Origin: Mycobacterium terramassiliense
Lineage (GTDB): Bacteria; Actinomycetota; Actinomycetes; Mycobacteriales; Mycobacteriaceae
Direction: 5' to 3'
DNA length: 64,000 nt
NCBI RefSeq assembly: GCF_900157385.1
Contig: NZ_LT717699.1
Span: forward strand, 416,524-480,523
Part shown: positions 1 through 9,027 of the stretch, one piece after another
Position numbering within the stretch: the first letter of the stretch is position 1
Layout: the number at the start of each line of letters is the position of its first letter
Position numbers and translations under genes: made by a program
Notes under the pieces: model-generated
Told to the model about the DNA's origin: nothing
Seen by the model: the letters and a program-made list of their open reading frames with translations, nothing else
Databases searched by the model: none

Positions 1-516
1 TGGGCGGTGCACCGGTACGGCACGTTCACCACCGTCGCGGAGCGCCTGCAACCCGAGTCGCTGTACCGGCGTTTCATCGACTACCGGGAGGGTCTCGGCT
101 TCGAAGTCTTGCCGCTGTCCGGCGGCGACCGGCCCGTCTTCGAGGTGCTCTGCGAGCGGCTCCGAGACGGCGGGCTGGTGTGCCTGATGGCCGACCGCGA
201 CCTCACCCGCAGCGGCGTCGAGGTCGAGTTCTTCGGCGAGGCGACCCGGATGCCGGCGGGGCCGGCGAGACTCGCGATCGAGACCGGGGCGGCCCTGCTG
301 TCGGACCATTCCTGGTTCGAGGGCAATGGGGGCTGGGGCTTTTGGATCCAGCCGCCGCTGGACTGCAGCAGCGGTGACGTCGGCGCCATCACCCAGGCGC
401 TGGCCGATCAGTTCGCCACGGGTATCGCCGCCCATCCCGAGGACTGGCACATGATGCAGCCGCAGTGGCTGGCCGACCTGTCCGAGACCAGGCAGGCGAG
501 GTTGAGGGAAGCCTGA
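1..516 (+). CDS. patA: Phosphatidylinositol mannoside acyltransferase PatA, C-terminal part (5' end outside window)
   Basis: The reading frame is already open at base 1 (W-A-V-H-R-Y) and runs 171 codons to TGA, so this is the C-terminal half or so of a protein usually a little over 300 residues. PatA is a membrane-associated acyltransferase that adds a fatty acyl chain to the mannose of PIM1/PIM2 at the inner face of the plasma membrane. Visible family features are the R-D-G-G-L-V-C-L-M-A-D-R-D segment and the F-F-G-x3-R-M-P-A-G-P-A motif, as in HtrB/LpxL-type acyltransferases; the catalytic HX4D lies upstream of the window. The stop overlaps the pimA start (ATGA), and acting in the same pathway as PimA supports the call. 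The GTG at base 7 is internal, not the start. Confidence 0.93.
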   Translation, partial: WAVHRYGTFTTVAERLQPESLYRRFIDYREGLGFEVLPLSGGDRPVFEVLCERLRDGGLVCLMADRDLTRSGVEVEFFGEATRMPAGPARLAIETGAALLSDHSWFEGNGGWGFWIQPPLDCSSGDVGAITQALADQFATGIAAHPEDWHMMQPQWLADLSETRQARLREA

Positions 517-1640
517 TGCGGATCGGGATGGTCTGTCCGTACTCGTTCGACGTGCCGGGCGGGGTGCAGTCCCACGTGCTGCAGCTGGCCGAGGTGATGC
601 GCGCCCGCGGGCACGACGTGAGCGTGCTGGCACCGGTTTCGCCGCACGCCTCGCTGCCCGACTACGTCGTCTCCGCGGGCAAGGCCGTCCCGATTCCCTA
701 CAACGGGTCGGTGGCCCGGCTGCGGTTCGGGCCGGCCACCCACCGCAAGGTCAAGAAGTGGCTTGGGGAGGGCGGTTTCGACGTCCTGCACCTGCACGAG
801 CCCAACGCGCCGAGCCTGTCGATGCTGGCCCTGAACATCGCCGCGGGCCCGATCGTGGCGACGTTCCACACGTCGACCACCAAATCGCTGACCCTGACCG
901 TCTTCCAGGGCATCCTGCGGCCGATGCACGAGAAGATCGTCGGGCGCATCGCGGTGTCCGATCTGGCCCGGCGCTGGCAGATGGAGGCGCTGGGCACCGA
1001 CGCGGTGGAGATCCCCAACGGGGTCGACGTCAACTCCTTCGCCTCGGCCCCGCGGCTGGACGGCTATCCGCGACCGGGCAAGACGGTGCTCTTCCTGGGG
1101 CGCTACGGCGAGCCCCGCAAGGGCATGGCGGTGCTGCTCGACGCGCTGCCCCGGGTGGTCGAGCGCTACCCGGATGCCCAGTTACTGATCGTCGGTCGCG
1201 GCGACGAGGACGAATTGCGCGCTCAGGCAGGCGAAATGACGCGCTACCTCCGTTTTCTTGGCCAGGTGGACGACGCGGGCAAGGCGTCGGCGCTGCGCAG
1301 CGCCGACGCCTACTGCGCGCCCAACACCGGCGGAGAGAGCTTCGGCATCGTCCTGGTCGAGGCGATGGCAGCGGGTACCCCCGTCGTCGCCAGCGACCTG
1401 GACGCCTTCCGGCGGGTCTTGCACGACGGTGAATGCGGGCGGCTGGTGCCGGTCGATGACGGCGCCGCGCTGGCCGACGCCCTGATCGAGGTGCTGGCCG
1501 ACGACGCGCTGCGCGAGCGCTACACGGCGGCCGCCTCCGCGGCGGTGCGCCGCTACGACTGGTCGGTGGTGGCCAGCCAGATCATGCGCGTGTACGAGAC
1601 GGTCGCCGGTTCGGGCGCCAAGGTGCAGGTGGCGAGCTGA
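516..1640 (+). CDS. pimA: Phosphatidyl-myo-inositol alpha-mannosyltransferase PimA
   Basis: PimA transfers mannose from GDP-mannose to the 2-position of phosphatidylinositol, the first step of PIM, LM and LAM synthesis, at the cytoplasmic face of the membrane. The ATG at 516 lies in an ATGA overlap with patA and gives 374 residues, close to the roughly 378 usual for mycobacterial PimA. It is a GT-B fold, GT4-family protein: the N-terminus M-R-I-G-M-V-C-P-Y-S-F-D-V-P-G-G-V-Q carries the acceptor-side glycine loop, F-H-T-S-T-T-K-S lies near residue 120, and the C-terminal E-S-F-G-I-V-L-V-E (EX7E) nucleotide-sugar motif is intact. A longer in-frame start exists at 465, but it would lie inside patA and adds no family sequence. 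Confidence 0.96.
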   Translation: MRIGMVCPYSFDVPGGVQSHVLQLAEVMRARGHDVSVLAPVSPHASLPDYVVSAGKAVPIPYNGSVARLRFGPATHRKVKKWLGEGGFDVLHLHEPNAPSLSMLALNIAAGPIVATFHTSTTKSLTLTVFQGILRPMHEKIVGRIAVSDLARRWQMEALGTDAVEIPNGVDVNSFASAPRLDGYPRPGKTVLFLGRYGEPRKGMAVLLDALPRVVERYPDAQLLIVGRGDEDELRAQAGEMTRYLRFLGQVDDAGKASALRSADAYCAPNTGGESFGIVLVEAMAAGTPVVASDLDAFRRVLHDGECGRLVPVDDGAALADALIEVLADDALRERYTAAASAAVRRYDWSVVASQIMRVYETVAGSGAKVQVAS

Positions 1641-2677
1641 TGAGTTGGGCGATCCTCGCCATGACGGCGCTCGGCGTCGTGTTCGTCGTCCTGGGCGCGT
1701 GGGCGTACCGGACCGCGAACCGGCTGGACCGGCTCAACGTCCGCTACGACCTGTCGTGGCAGGCGCTCGACGGCGCGCTGGCGCGCCGCGCGGTGGTGGC
1801 GCGCGCCGTCGCGATCGACGCCTACGGCCGCTCGCCCGAAGGCCGCCGGCTGGCGGCGCTGGCCGACGCCGCGGAAGGGGCTGCCCGGCCCGCCCGCGAG
1901 CGCGCGGAGAACGAGCTGTCGGAGGCGCTGGCGATGGTCGATCCGGCGGCGCTGCCGGCGGGCCTGATCGCCGAGCTGGCCGACGCCGAGGCCCGCGTGG
2001 TGCTGGCCCGCCGTTTTCACAACGACGCCGTCCGGGACACCCTGGCGCTGGCCGAACGACCCCTGGTGCGCGCCTTCAGGCTCGGCGGCACCGCCGCCCT
2101 GCCAAGCTATTTCGAGATCGCCGAGCGCCCGCACGCGCTGGCGCACGGCGGGGCGGGCGTGCCCAGTCACCGCACCTCGGCGCGGGTGGTGCTGCTCGAC
2201 GAGACCGGCGCCGTGCTGCTGCTGTGCGGGTCCGACCCGGCGAACCCGGCGTTTGGTGACGGTGCCGCGCCCCGGTGGTGGTTCACCGTGGGCGGCGAGG
2301 TGGGTACCGGCGAACGGCTGGCCGAGGCCGCCGCGCGGGAACTGGCCGAAGAGACCGGCCTGCGGGTCTCGCCGGCCGACATGATCGGGCCGATCTGGCG
2401 GCGCGACGAGGTCTTCGAGTTCAACGGCTCGCTGATCGACAGCGAGGAGTTCTACCTGGTCCACCGCACCGGCCGGTTCGAGCCGTCGCTGGCGGGACGG
2501 ACCGAGCTGGAACGCAACTACATCCACGGCGCCCGGTGGTGTGACGCAAATGACATCGCCGCCCTGACCGCGGCGGGCGAGCAGGTGTACCCGCTGCAAC
2601 TGGGCGAATTGCTGCCCGCGGCCAACCGGTTGGCGGACGGCGCCCCGAACCCCGGCCTGCTCGAGTCGATCCGCTGA
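1640..2677 (+). CDS. Membrane-anchored Nudix hydrolase family protein (Rv2609c-like)
   Basis: This 345-residue protein starts with a single hydrophobic segment (about residues 3-22) followed by an Ala/Arg-rich helical region. The C-terminal half (about residues 175-320) is a Nudix domain with a perfect box, G-x5-E-x7-R-E-L-x-E-E-T-G-L, near residue 218. Nudix enzymes hydrolyse a nucleoside diphosphate linked to another moiety; the substrate here is unknown. The start overlaps the pimA stop by one base, so patA, pimA and this gene are probably one transcript. The link to PIM synthesis could be hydrolysis of a nucleotide-sugar or CDP-lipid, but that is inference from position only. Confidence 0.85.
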   Translation: MSWAILAMTALGVVFVVLGAWAYRTANRLDRLNVRYDLSWQALDGALARRAVVARAVAIDAYGRSPEGRRLAALADAAEGAARPARERAENELSEALAMVDPAALPAGLIAELADAEARVVLARRFHNDAVRDTLALAERPLVRAFRLGGTAALPSYFEIAERPHALAHGGAGVPSHRTSARVVLLDETGAVLLLCGSDPANPAFGDGAAPRWWFTVGGEVGTGERLAEAAARELAEETGLRVSPADMIGPIWRRDEVFEFNGSLIDSEEFYLVHRTGRFEPSLAGRTELERNYIHGARWCDANDIAALTAAGEQVYPLQLGELLPAANRLADGAPNPGLLESIR

Positions 2678-2707
2678 TCAGGAGAAAACTCGCTAGTCGC
2701 TGACCAT

Positions 2708-2713
2708 TAGAGT
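2708..2713 (+). promoter_or_regulatory. Possible -10 element (TAGAGT) for pdxS
   Basis: TAGAGT fits the mycobacterial TANNNT -10 pattern and lies ten bases upstream of the pdxS ATG in the short gap after the Nudix gene. No convincing -35 is seen. Predicted by eye only. Confidence 0.3.
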
Positions 2714-2722
2714 GGAAGCGCA

Positions 2723-3640
2723 ATGGACGAACAGAACAAGCCAGTGGAGTCGAACCGGGCGGTGACGGGCACGGCGCGCGTCAAGCGCGGTATGGCCGAA
2801 ATGCTCAAGGGCGGCGTCATCATGGACGTCGTCACCCCCGAGCAGGCCCGGATCGCCGAGGGCGCCGGCGCCGTCGCGGTGATGGCGCTGGAACGGGTGC
2901 CGGCCGACATCCGCGCGCACGGCGGGGTGTCGCGGATGAGCGACCCCGACATCATCGAGGGCATCATCGCCGCGGTGACCATCCCGGTGATGGCCAAGGC
3001 GCGGATCGGGCATTTCGTCGAGGCGCAGATCCTGCAGAGCCTCGGGGTGGACTACGTCGACGAATCCGAGGTGCTCACCCCGGCCGACTACACCCACCAC
3101 ATCGACAAGTGGAAATTCACCGTGCCGTTCGTCTGCGGCGCGACCAACCTCGGCGAGGCGCTGCGGCGCATCAACGAGGGCGCGGCCATGATCCGCTCCA
3201 AGGGCGAGGCCGGCACCGGTGACGTCTCCAACGCCACCACGCACATGCGCGCCATCAGCGGTGAGATCCGCCGGCTGACGTCGCTGTCCGAGGACGAATT
3301 GTTCGTGGCGGCAAAGGAATTGCAGGCCCCCTACGAGCTCGTCGTCGAGGTGGCCCGGGCGGGCAAGCTGCCGGTCACGCTGTTCACCGCGGGCGGCATC
3401 GCCACACCCGCCGACGCGGCGATGATGATGCAGCTCGGCGCCGAGGGCGTGTTCGTGGGTTCGGGCATCTTCAAGTCCGGTGCGCCCGAGCACCGCGCCG
3501 CCGCGATCGTCAAGGCCACCACCTTCTACGACGACCCCGACGTGCTGGCCAAGGTGTCGCGCGGGCTGGGCGAGCCGATGGTGGGCATCAACGTGGAGCA
3601 GATCGCGCAGCCCCATCGCCTCGCCGAACGCGGCTGGTGA
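2723..3640 (+). CDS. pdxS: Pyridoxal 5'-phosphate synthase lyase subunit PdxS
   Basis: PdxS condenses ribose 5-phosphate, glyceraldehyde 3-phosphate and ammonia to PLP, as a dodecamer of (beta/alpha)8 barrels with PdxT bound outside. The 305 residues include the hallmark segments [21 protein letters not shown], the conserved lysine of V-M-A-K-A-R-I-G-H, and the phosphate-binding G-G-I-A-T-P-A-D-A and G-S-G-I-F-K-S. The ATG at 2723 fits known proteins. The stop overlaps the tesB GTG and pdxT follows tesB, so the two PLP-synthase subunits are probably co-transcribed around an unrelated thioesterase. In H37Rv, PPE42 and pdxH lie between this gene and the Nudix gene; here the gap is 45 bases. Confidence 0.97.
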   Translation: MDEQNKPVESNRAVTGTARVKRGMAEMLKGGVIMDVVTPEQARIAEGAGAVAVMALERVPADIRAHGGVSRMSDPDIIEGIIAAVTIPVMAKARIGHFVEAQILQSLGVDYVDESEVLTPADYTHHIDKWKFTVPFVCGATNLGEALRRINEGAAMIRSKGEAGTGDVSNATTHMRAISGEIRRLTSLSEDELFVAAKELQAPYELVVEVARAGKLPVTLFTAGGIATPADAAMMMQLGAEGVFVGSGIFKSGAPEHRAAAIVKATTFYDDPDVLAKVSRGLGEPMVGINVEQIAQPHRLAERGW

Positions 3641-4491
3641 GCCGGCGGCTTTCGGTGGCGATCGAAGAGATCCTCGATCTCGAGCAGCTCGAGGTCAACA
3701 TCTACCGCGGTCGGGTGTTCAGCCCGGAGTCGGGATATTTCCAGCGCACGTTCGGCGGCCACGTGGCGGGGCAGTCGCTCGTCTCGGCGGTGCGCACGGT
3801 GGACCCGCGCTACCAGGTCCACTCGCTGCACGGGTACTTCCTGCGGCCCGGCGACGCCAACGAGCCCACCGTCTTCATCGTCGAGCGGACCCGCGACGGC
3901 GGCTCGTTCGCCACCAGGCGGGTCAACGCCATCCAGCATGGGGAGATCATCTTCAGCATGGGGGCGTCCTTCCAGACCGACCAGGAAGGCATCCACCACC
4001 AGGACCCGATGCCGGCCGCGCCGCCCCCCGACGGCCTGCCGGGCCTCGACTCGATCAAGGTGTTCGACGACGCCGGGTTCAAGCAGTTCGAGGAGTGGGA
4101 CGTGTGCATCGTGCCCCGCGACCGGCTGCAGCTCTCGCCGGGCAAGGCCTCCCAGCAGCAGGTGTGGTTTCGCCACCGCGACCCGCTGCCGGACGACCCG
4201 GTGCTGCACATCTGCGCGCTGGCCTACATGAGCGACCTCACGCTGCTGGGCTCGGCGCAGGTCACCCACCTCGACGTGCGGGAGCACCTGCAGGTGGCGT
4301 CGCTGGACCACGCGATGTGGTTCATGCGCGCGTTCCGCGCCGACGAGTGGCTGCTGTACGACCAGTCGTCACCGTCGGCCAGCGGCGGCCGCTCGCTGTG
4401 CCAGGGCAAGATCTTCACCCAGACCGGCGAGATGGTCGCGGCGGTCATGCAGGAGGGACTGACCCGCTATCGGCGCGGGTTCCGGCCGTGA
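3637..4491 (+). CDS. tesB: Acyl-CoA thioesterase II (TesB-like)
   Basis: A double-hotdog thioesterase of 284 residues that would hydrolyse acyl-CoA to free fatty acid and CoA. TesB signatures include G-G-H-V-A-G-Q-S-L in the first hotdog, [17 protein letters not shown], and L-D-H-A-M-W-F-M-R near the C-terminus. The GTG at 3637 makes a GTGA overlap with pdxS. A second GTG at 3655 (M-A-I-E-E-I-L-D) gives 278 residues and may be the true start. The gene sits between the two PLP-synthase subunit genes and overlaps both; this is the order I recall in M. tuberculosis (Rv2605c), with no known biochemical link to PLP. Confidence 0.93.
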   Translation: MSRRLSVAIEEILDLEQLEVNIYRGRVFSPESGYFQRTFGGHVAGQSLVSAVRTVDPRYQVHSLHGYFLRPGDANEPTVFIVERTRDGGSFATRRVNAIQHGEIIFSMGASFQTDQEGIHHQDPMPAAPPPDGLPGLDSIKVFDDAGFKQFEEWDVCIVPRDRLQLSPGKASQQQVWFRHRDPLPDDPVLHICALAYMSDLTLLGSAQVTHLDVREHLQVASLDHAMWFMRAFRADEWLLYDQSSPSASGGRSLCQGKIFTQTGEMVAAVMQEGLTRYRRGFRP

Positions 4492-5084
4492 GCGCGCCGC
4501 GGATCGGCGTGCTGGCGCTGCAGGGCGACACCCGCGAACACCTGGCGGCGCTGCGCGAGGCCGGAGCCGAGTCCATGCCGGTTCGCCGCCGCGACGAGCT
4601 CGACGCGGTGGACGGGCTGGTCATCCCCGGCGGCGAATCCACCACCATGAGCCACCTGTTGCTCGACCTGGAGCTGCTCGAGCCGCTGCGCCGCCGCCTG
4701 GCCGAGGGCCTGCCGGCCTACGGGGCCTGCGCGGGAATGATCCTGCTGGCCAGCGAGATCCTCGACGCCGGCGCCCGGGGGCGGCAGGCGCTGCCGCTGC
4801 GCGCGATCGATATGACGGTGCGGCGCAACGCCTTTGGGCGCCAAGTGGACTCGTTCGAGGGCGACATCGACTTCGCGGACCTCGACGGGCCGGTGCGCGC
4901 GGTGTTCATCCGCGCGCCCTGGGTGGAGCGAACGGGTGAGGGCGTGCGGGTGCTGGCCCGGGCGGCCGGCCACGTCGTCGCGGTGCGCCAGGGCCCGATG
5001 CTGGCGACGGCGTTTCACCCCGAGATGACCGGCGACCGGCGCATCCACCACATGTTCGTCGACATCGTCAACGGCGTCGCCTGA
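4488..5084 (+). CDS. pdxT: Pyridoxal 5'-phosphate synthase glutaminase subunit PdxT
   Basis: PdxT is the class I glutamine amidotransferase that hydrolyses glutamine and channels ammonia to PdxS. The GTG at 4488 (GTGA overlap with tesB) gives 198 residues, the usual length. Visible features are the N-terminal I-G-V-L-A-L-Q-G-D, the oxyanion segment I-P-G-G-E-S-T-T-M, the nucleophile cysteine in Y-G-A-C-A-G-M and the His-x-Glu pair in F-H-P-E-M-T-G-D. The same frame is open far upstream, inside tesB and pdxS, but that upstream sequence is unrelated to the family and was excluded. Confidence 0.96.
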   Translation: MSAPRIGVLALQGDTREHLAALREAGAESMPVRRRDELDAVDGLVIPGGESTTMSHLLLDLELLEPLRRRLAEGLPAYGACAGMILLASEILDAGARGRQALPLRAIDMTVRRNAFGRQVDSFEGDIDFADLDGPVRAVFIRAPWVERTGEGVRVLARAAGHVVAVRQGPMLATAFHPEMTGDRRIHHMFVDIVNGVA

Positions 5085-5116
5085 CGCGTGACGCTCGGCG
5101 ATGTCGGGCGCCCACG

Positions 5117-5122
5117 TAGACT
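5117..5122 (+). promoter_or_regulatory. Possible -10 element (TAGACT) upstream of the YebC gene
   Basis: TAGACT matches the mycobacterial -10 form TANNNT and lies about 50 bases upstream of the YebC ATG in the 90-base gap after pdxT. It would give the gene its own transcript. No strong -35 is seen. Confidence 0.35.
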
Positions 5123-5174
5123 CGTCTGGCGAGTTATCGAGCAACAGCGTGCAAAAGAAGAGGTAGAAACACCG

Positions 5175-5930
5175 ATGAGCGGCCATTCCAAGTGGGCCAC
5201 CACCAAGCACCAGAAGGCCGTCAAGGACGCCCGCCGCGGCAAGGAGTTCGCCCGGCTGATCAAAAACATCGAGGTCGCCGCCCGCACCGGCGGCGGTGAC
5301 CCGGCCGGCAACCCGACGCTCTACGACGCGATCCAGAAGGCCAAGAAGACCTCGGTGCCCAACGACAACATCGAGCGCGCCCGCAAGCGGGGGGCGGGCG
5401 AGGAGGCCGGCGGCGCGGACTGGCAAACCATCACCTACGAGGGCTACGCGCCCAACGGTGTGGCGGTGCTGATCGAGTGCCTGACCGACAACCGCAACCG
5501 CGCCGCCAGCGAGGTGCGGGTGGCGATGACGCGCAACGGCGGCACCATGGCCGACCCCGGTTCGGTGGCTTACCTGTTCTCCCGCAAGGGCGTGGTCACC
5601 CTGGAGAAGAACGGCCTGACGGAGGACGACGTGCTGACCGCGGTGCTCGACGCGGGCGCCGAGGACGTCAACGACCTGGGCGACACCTTCGAGGTCATCT
5701 CCGAGCCGACCGATCTGGTCGCGGTGCGCACCGCGCTGCAGGACGCCGGCATCGACTACGAGTCGGCCGAGGCCAGTTTTCAGCCGTCGGTCAGCGTTCC
5801 CGTCGACCTCGACGGCGCCCGCAAGGTGTTCAAGCTCGTCGACGCGCTGGAGGACAGCGACGACGTGCAGAACGTCTACACCAACGTCGACGTATCGGAC
5901 GAGGTGCTGGCCGCCCTCGACGAGGAGTGA
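5175..5930 (+). CDS. YebC/PmpR family protein
   Basis: A 251-residue YebC/TACO1-family protein, implicated in other bacteria in transcription control or in helping ribosomes through difficult sequences. The start is the ATG at 5175, which opens with the family-defining [14 protein letters not shown]; the purine-rich AGAAGAGG lies about 12 bases upstream. An earlier in-frame GTG at 5088 would add 29 unrelated residues. Further family segments are [20 protein letters not shown] and [11 protein letters not shown]. In many bacteria the gene sits near ruvC, ruvA and ruvB; here ruvCAB follows about 4 kb downstream. Confidence 0.95.
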   Translation: MSGHSKWATTKHQKAVKDARRGKEFARLIKNIEVAARTGGGDPAGNPTLYDAIQKAKKTSVPNDNIERARKRGAGEEAGGADWQTITYEGYAPNGVAVLIECLTDNRNRAASEVRVAMTRNGGTMADPGSVAYLFSRKGVVTLEKNGLTEDDVLTAVLDAGAEDVNDLGDTFEVISEPTDLVAVRTALQDAGIDYESAEASFQPSVSVPVDLDGARKVFKLVDALEDSDDVQNVYTNVDVSDEVLAALDEE

Positions 5931-5949
5931 ACCGCCGGCACGCATACCG

Positions 5950-6576
5950 ATGACCGAGCCAACCGTCGTCAACCATCACGCCGACCACGAGGGCTTCAGC
6001 GGCCCGATCGGCCTGGTGGCCGCCGTCGGCATGCTCCTCACGGGTCGCGGCAACGCGCGCTTTGCCGCCGAGTTGGCCTCCGTGTCGGCCACCGACCGCC
6101 TCGTCGATATCGGTTGTGGCCCAGGCAATGCGGCGCGGGCCGCCGCCGACCGGGGTGCGCGGGTCGTCGGTGTGGACCCGTCTCCGCTGATGTTGCGCCT
6201 GGCCCGCCGTGCGACGCGCGATCACCCGAACGTGAGCTGGTCGCAGGGCACCGCCGAAGCCCTGCCCGTCCCCGACGGTTGGGCGACCGTGGTGTGGTCG
6301 CTCAAGACGGTGCACCACTGGAAGGACGTCACGGCCGGGCTGGCCGAGTTGCGGCGCGCGCTGGCGCCGGCGGGGCGCTTGCTGGTGCTGGAGCGACGCG
6401 TCCGGCCCGCGGCCACGGGACTTGCGAGCCACGGGTGGACCGAACAGCAGGCCGAATCCTTCGCGTCGCGGTGCCGCGCCGCCGGATTCGGCGACGTGCG
6501 CCGCGACGAGCACCGGCGCGGCCGAGGGTCGGTGTGGGCGGTGCAAGCGGTCCGACCGGAGCACGCCGCTCAGTAA
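5950..6576 (+). CDS. Class I SAM-dependent methyltransferase, substrate unknown
   Basis: This 208-residue protein has a Rossmann-type methyltransferase core (Methyltransf_11-like). Motif I is L-V-D-I-G-C-G-P-G-N-A near residue 50, followed by V-V-G-V-D-P-S-P for adenosine binding, the acidic G-T-A-E-A-L-P-V-P and the post-motif L-A-P-A-G-R-L-L-V-L-E. The C-terminal part, with G-W-T-E-Q-Q-A-E-S-F, is likely the substrate side. It starts 19 bases after YebC, and its last 7 bases overlap the end of the convergent speE. In H37Rv I recall a VapBC41 toxin-antitoxin pair at this place, so the gene looks lineage-specific. Confidence 0.85.
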   Translation: MTEPTVVNHHADHEGFSGPIGLVAAVGMLLTGRGNARFAAELASVSATDRLVDIGCGPGNAARAAADRGARVVGVDPSPLMLRLARRATRDHPNVSWSQGTAEALPVPDGWATVVWSLKTVHHWKDVTAGLAELRRALAPAGRLLVLERRVRPAATGLASHGWTEQQAESFASRCRAAGFGDVRRDEHRRGRGSVWAVQAVRPEHAAQ

Positions 6577-8111
6577 TACCCGCGCCGCATGTCGTCGACG
6601 ACGCGCGGATTGTCCAGCGTCGACGGCTCGAGGGTGCGGGGCCCGATGTCACCGGAGAACACGGTGGCGGCCGCGAGCACCTGCTGGTTGAGGAAACGCA
6701 GCGGGGGTGCGCCGGGCGGCATCGTGGGGATGGGCGCGGTGTCCGCGCGCTGCGCCAGCGCGAACCCCCAGTCGCCGAACGTCGGCACGTGCACGTGATA
6801 CGGCGTGACCGCGTAGCCGGCCGCCCGGACCGTCGAGATCGTGCGCCAGAAGGCGGTCGGCGTGGAGAAGGGGCTGCCCGCCTGCACGACCATCAGCCCG
6901 CCCGGGGCGAGCGCGTGGGCGGCGAGCGCGTAGAACTCCGTCGAATACAGCCTGCCCAGGGTGGGTGTGTCGGGGTCGGGGAGGTCGACGATGACCGCAT
7001 CGAACCGGTCCGGGGCGCCCCGCAGCCACGTCATCGCGTCGCCGATCACGATCTTGACGCGCGGGTCGTCCAGCGCACCGCCGTTGGCGTCGCGCATCGT
7101 GGTGCGCGCCAAGTCGATCACGGCGGGGTCGAGCTCGACCTGAACGATCTTGGCGACGCCGGGCTGGCGCAGCAGCTCGCGGGCCGCCAGGCCGTCACCG
7201 CCGCCGAGCACGAGCACCGAGCGCGCGCCTTTGACCTCCCCGCCGAGCGCCGGGTAGACCAGGCTCTCGGTGTAGCGGTACTCGTCGCGGGTGGAGAACT
7301 GCAGGCCCCCGTCCAGGTACAGGCGCATGTCGTTGCCGCGCCGGGTCACCACGATCTCCTGGTAGGGCGTGTGCCGGTAGGCGACGATCGGGTCGGCGTA
7401 AAGCCTTTGCCTGCTGGTGGTTTCGATGTCGGCCGAACGCACCAGCAGCGTGGCGAGCACCGCGAGCGCGGCGGTGAGCGCGCACAGCGCCGTCGCCAGC
7501 TGCCGCGGCGAGACGACGCGCCGCAGCAAGAAGAGCGACACGACGGCCGCCGCGGCCAGGTTGACGATGCCCGTGGCCGCCGCGCCGCGGATCATGCCCA
7601 GATGCGGCAGCAGCAGAAACGGCCAGACCAGCCCGCCCAGCAACGCGCCCAGGTAGTCGGCGGCGTTGAGGTTCGCCAGCGTGCGGCCCGCGTCGGAGGG
7701 TCCGGCCGTCCGGCCGCGTTGCAGCAGGGTCATCAGCAACGGCACCTCGGCGCCGACCAGCCCCCCGATCAGCGCCGTGCCCGCCGCCAGCACCCACGTC
7801 GAGCCGACCGAGCCGTCCAGGAACGCGAACACCACGTACAGCGCGGCCGCCGACAGCCCGCCGACGATGCCGAGGGCCGCCTCGACGGCGATGAAGGCGA
7901 TCGCCGCGTGCGCCAGCAGCGGTTTGGCCAGCAGCGCGCCGGCGCCCAGCGCGGCGATGTAGCCCGCGACGATCAGCGAGGTGGCGACGATCCCGCCGCC
8001 GTTGAGGCTGGCCGACAGGGTCAGCAGGGCGAGCTCGTAGATGATGCCGCAGGCCGCGCACGCCGCCACCGCGGCCAGCAGCAACGCGCGCCACCGCCCG
8101 GGCGGGCTCAT
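6570..8111 (-). CDS. speE: Membrane-bound spermidine synthase-like protein (SpeE family)
   Basis: The N-terminal 220 or so residues hold about seven hydrophobic segments. The C-terminal half is an aminopropyltransferase-type fold with the decarboxy-SAM loop V-L-V-L-G-G-G-D-G-L-A-A-R-E and the acidic segment V-D-L-P-D-P-D-T-P that carries the catalytic aspartate in spermidine synthases. Total length is 513, like other actinobacterial membrane SpeE proteins. It would transfer an aminopropyl group, possibly to a small amine, but true polyamine activity of this membrane subgroup is uncertain. The ATG overlaps the stop of the DUF350 gene (ATGA), and it is the last gene of a five-gene operon on the minus strand. 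Confidence 0.9.
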   Translation of the reverse strand: MSPPGRWRALLLAAVAACAACGIIYELALLTLSASLNGGGIVATSLIVAGYIAALGAGALLAKPLLAHAAIAFIAVEAALGIVGGLSAAALYVVFAFLDGSVGSTWVLAAGTALIGGLVGAEVPLLMTLLQRGRTAGPSDAGRTLANLNAADYLGALLGGLVWPFLLLPHLGMIRGAAATGIVNLAAAAVVSLFLLRRVVSPRQLATALCALTAALAVLATLLVRSADIETTSRQRLYADPIVAYRHTPYQEIVVTRRGNDMRLYLDGGLQFSTRDEYRYTESLVYPALGGEVKGARSVLVLGGGDGLAARELLRQPGVAKIVQVELDPAVIDLARTTMRDANGGALDDPRVKIVIGDAMTWLRGAPDRFDAVIVDLPDPDTPTLGRLYSTEFYALAAHALAPGGLMVVQAGSPFSTPTAFWRTISTVRAAGYAVTPYHVHVPTFGDWGFALAQRADTAPIPTMPPGAPPLRFLNQQVLAAATVFSGDIGPRTLEPSTLDNPRVVDDMRRGYY

Positions 8112-8563
8112 GACACCGCCGCGGCGGTCACCCCTCCCACGGCGAGCAGTATCAGCGCCACCGCGAACGACCCCGGATGCAGCTCCGGCTCGTCGACGTG
8201 CTCATGGAAACTGCCCGGGATCAGCAGGTGCATCGCCAGCATCGCTATGCCCAGCAGGATCACGCCCATCAACCCGTACACCGCCACGCCCAGCAGTCCC
8301 TGACCGAGCTGGCTGTAGCTGTTGGTGATGGCGCTGATGATGACGGTGGTGAGCGAGATGTACATGGATCCGGCGACGACGACGGCGTTGGGGCGCCGAT
8401 CGATGAACACCAGCTGGCGCAGCTTGCCCGGGGTCAGCCAGTCGACCATGTAGAACCCGATGAGCAGCACGGCCATGCCGACCGCGAAGTACAGGATCGT
8501 CGCGAGGGCGCCCTTCAGCACGGGATTGACGTCGACGGTTCCGATCTCGACGGCGAGGTACAT
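8108..8563 (-). CDS. DUF350 family membrane protein (Rv2600-like)
   Basis: A 151-residue integral membrane protein with four predicted hydrophobic segments, the first around L-A-T-I-L-Y-F-A-V-G and the last at V-A-L-I-L-L-A-V-G-G. The start at 8563 (M-Y-L-A-V-E-I-G) was chosen because AAGGAG lies 6 bases upstream; the more distal start at 8584 would sit before that site. DUF350 proteins commonly accompany speE-like and DUF4178/DUF4247/DUF2617 genes in actinobacteria, which is exactly this operon. No biochemical function is established. Confidence 0.88.
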   Translation of the reverse strand: MYLAVEIGTVDVNPVLKGALATILYFAVGMAVLLIGFYMVDWLTPGKLRQLVFIDRRPNAVVVAGSMYISLTTVIISAITNSYSQLGQGLLGVAVYGLMGVILLGIAMLAMHLLIPGSFHEHVDEPELHPGSFAVALILLAVGGVTAAAVS

Positions 8564-8595
8564 GGTTGTCTCCTTTGCTTGCAATCGCTAGGCCA

Positions 8596-9027
8596 TCACT
8601 TGGTCCCGCCGGGCCCGCCGGGGGAGCCGCCGGCGCCGCCGGACGGGGATCCGGGGAAGAAGCCGGGGCCAAGGAAGATGAATGAGCCGTGGCTGTACCC
8701 GGCGCTCAGGGGCTCGACGCGGATGCTGCACGGGTAGTTGCCGTCGGGGCCCACGATCACGATGTTGTTGCTATAGCGCAGGTATTCGCTGTTGCCGTTG
8801 GCGGCGCGGGCCTCGGGTGCCTGATAGTCGGCGAGCGTGTCGGCGACCTGCTCGGGTGTTCCGGTGCAGACGTAGCGCGTTCCGTTCACGTCACGCGAGT
8901 ACTCGTGATAGTGGCCCGCGATATAGGACCCGATGTCCTTCTGCTGCAGGATGATTCCGAAAACCAGCGACACCACCGCGGCGACCGCGAGCGCGCCGGA
9001 AATCACAAACAGGCGAGTGCGGCTCAC
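8596..9027 (-). CDS. DUF4247-like membrane or secreted protein (Rv2599-like)
   Basis: From the GTG at 9027, which overlaps the upstream gene's stop, the product is 143 residues, the size I recall for Rv2599. It has one N-terminal hydrophobic segment (about residues 5-24), then an extracytoplasmic part with two cysteines (Y-V-C-T-G and Y-P-C-S-I) that could form a disulfide, and a Gly/Pro-rich tail G-S-P-S-G-G-A-G-G-S-P-G-G-P. The open frame extends further upstream, but that extension is Arg-rich antisense-type sequence. It is the third gene of the speE operon; its role is unknown. Confidence 0.84.
   Translation of the reverse strand: MSRTRLFVISGALAVAAVVSLVFGIILQQKDIGSYIAGHYHEYSRDVNGTRYVCTGTPEQVADTLADYQAPEARAANGNSEYLRYSNNIVIVGPDGNYPCSIRVEPLSAGYSHGSFIFLGPGFFPGSPSGGAGGSPGGPGGTK

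Noticed and set aside
6570..6576. Seven-base overlap of the methyltransferase and speE ends, considered as a frameshift sign.
   Set aside because: Both C-termini look natural, and convergent genes in this window often overlap by a few bases.
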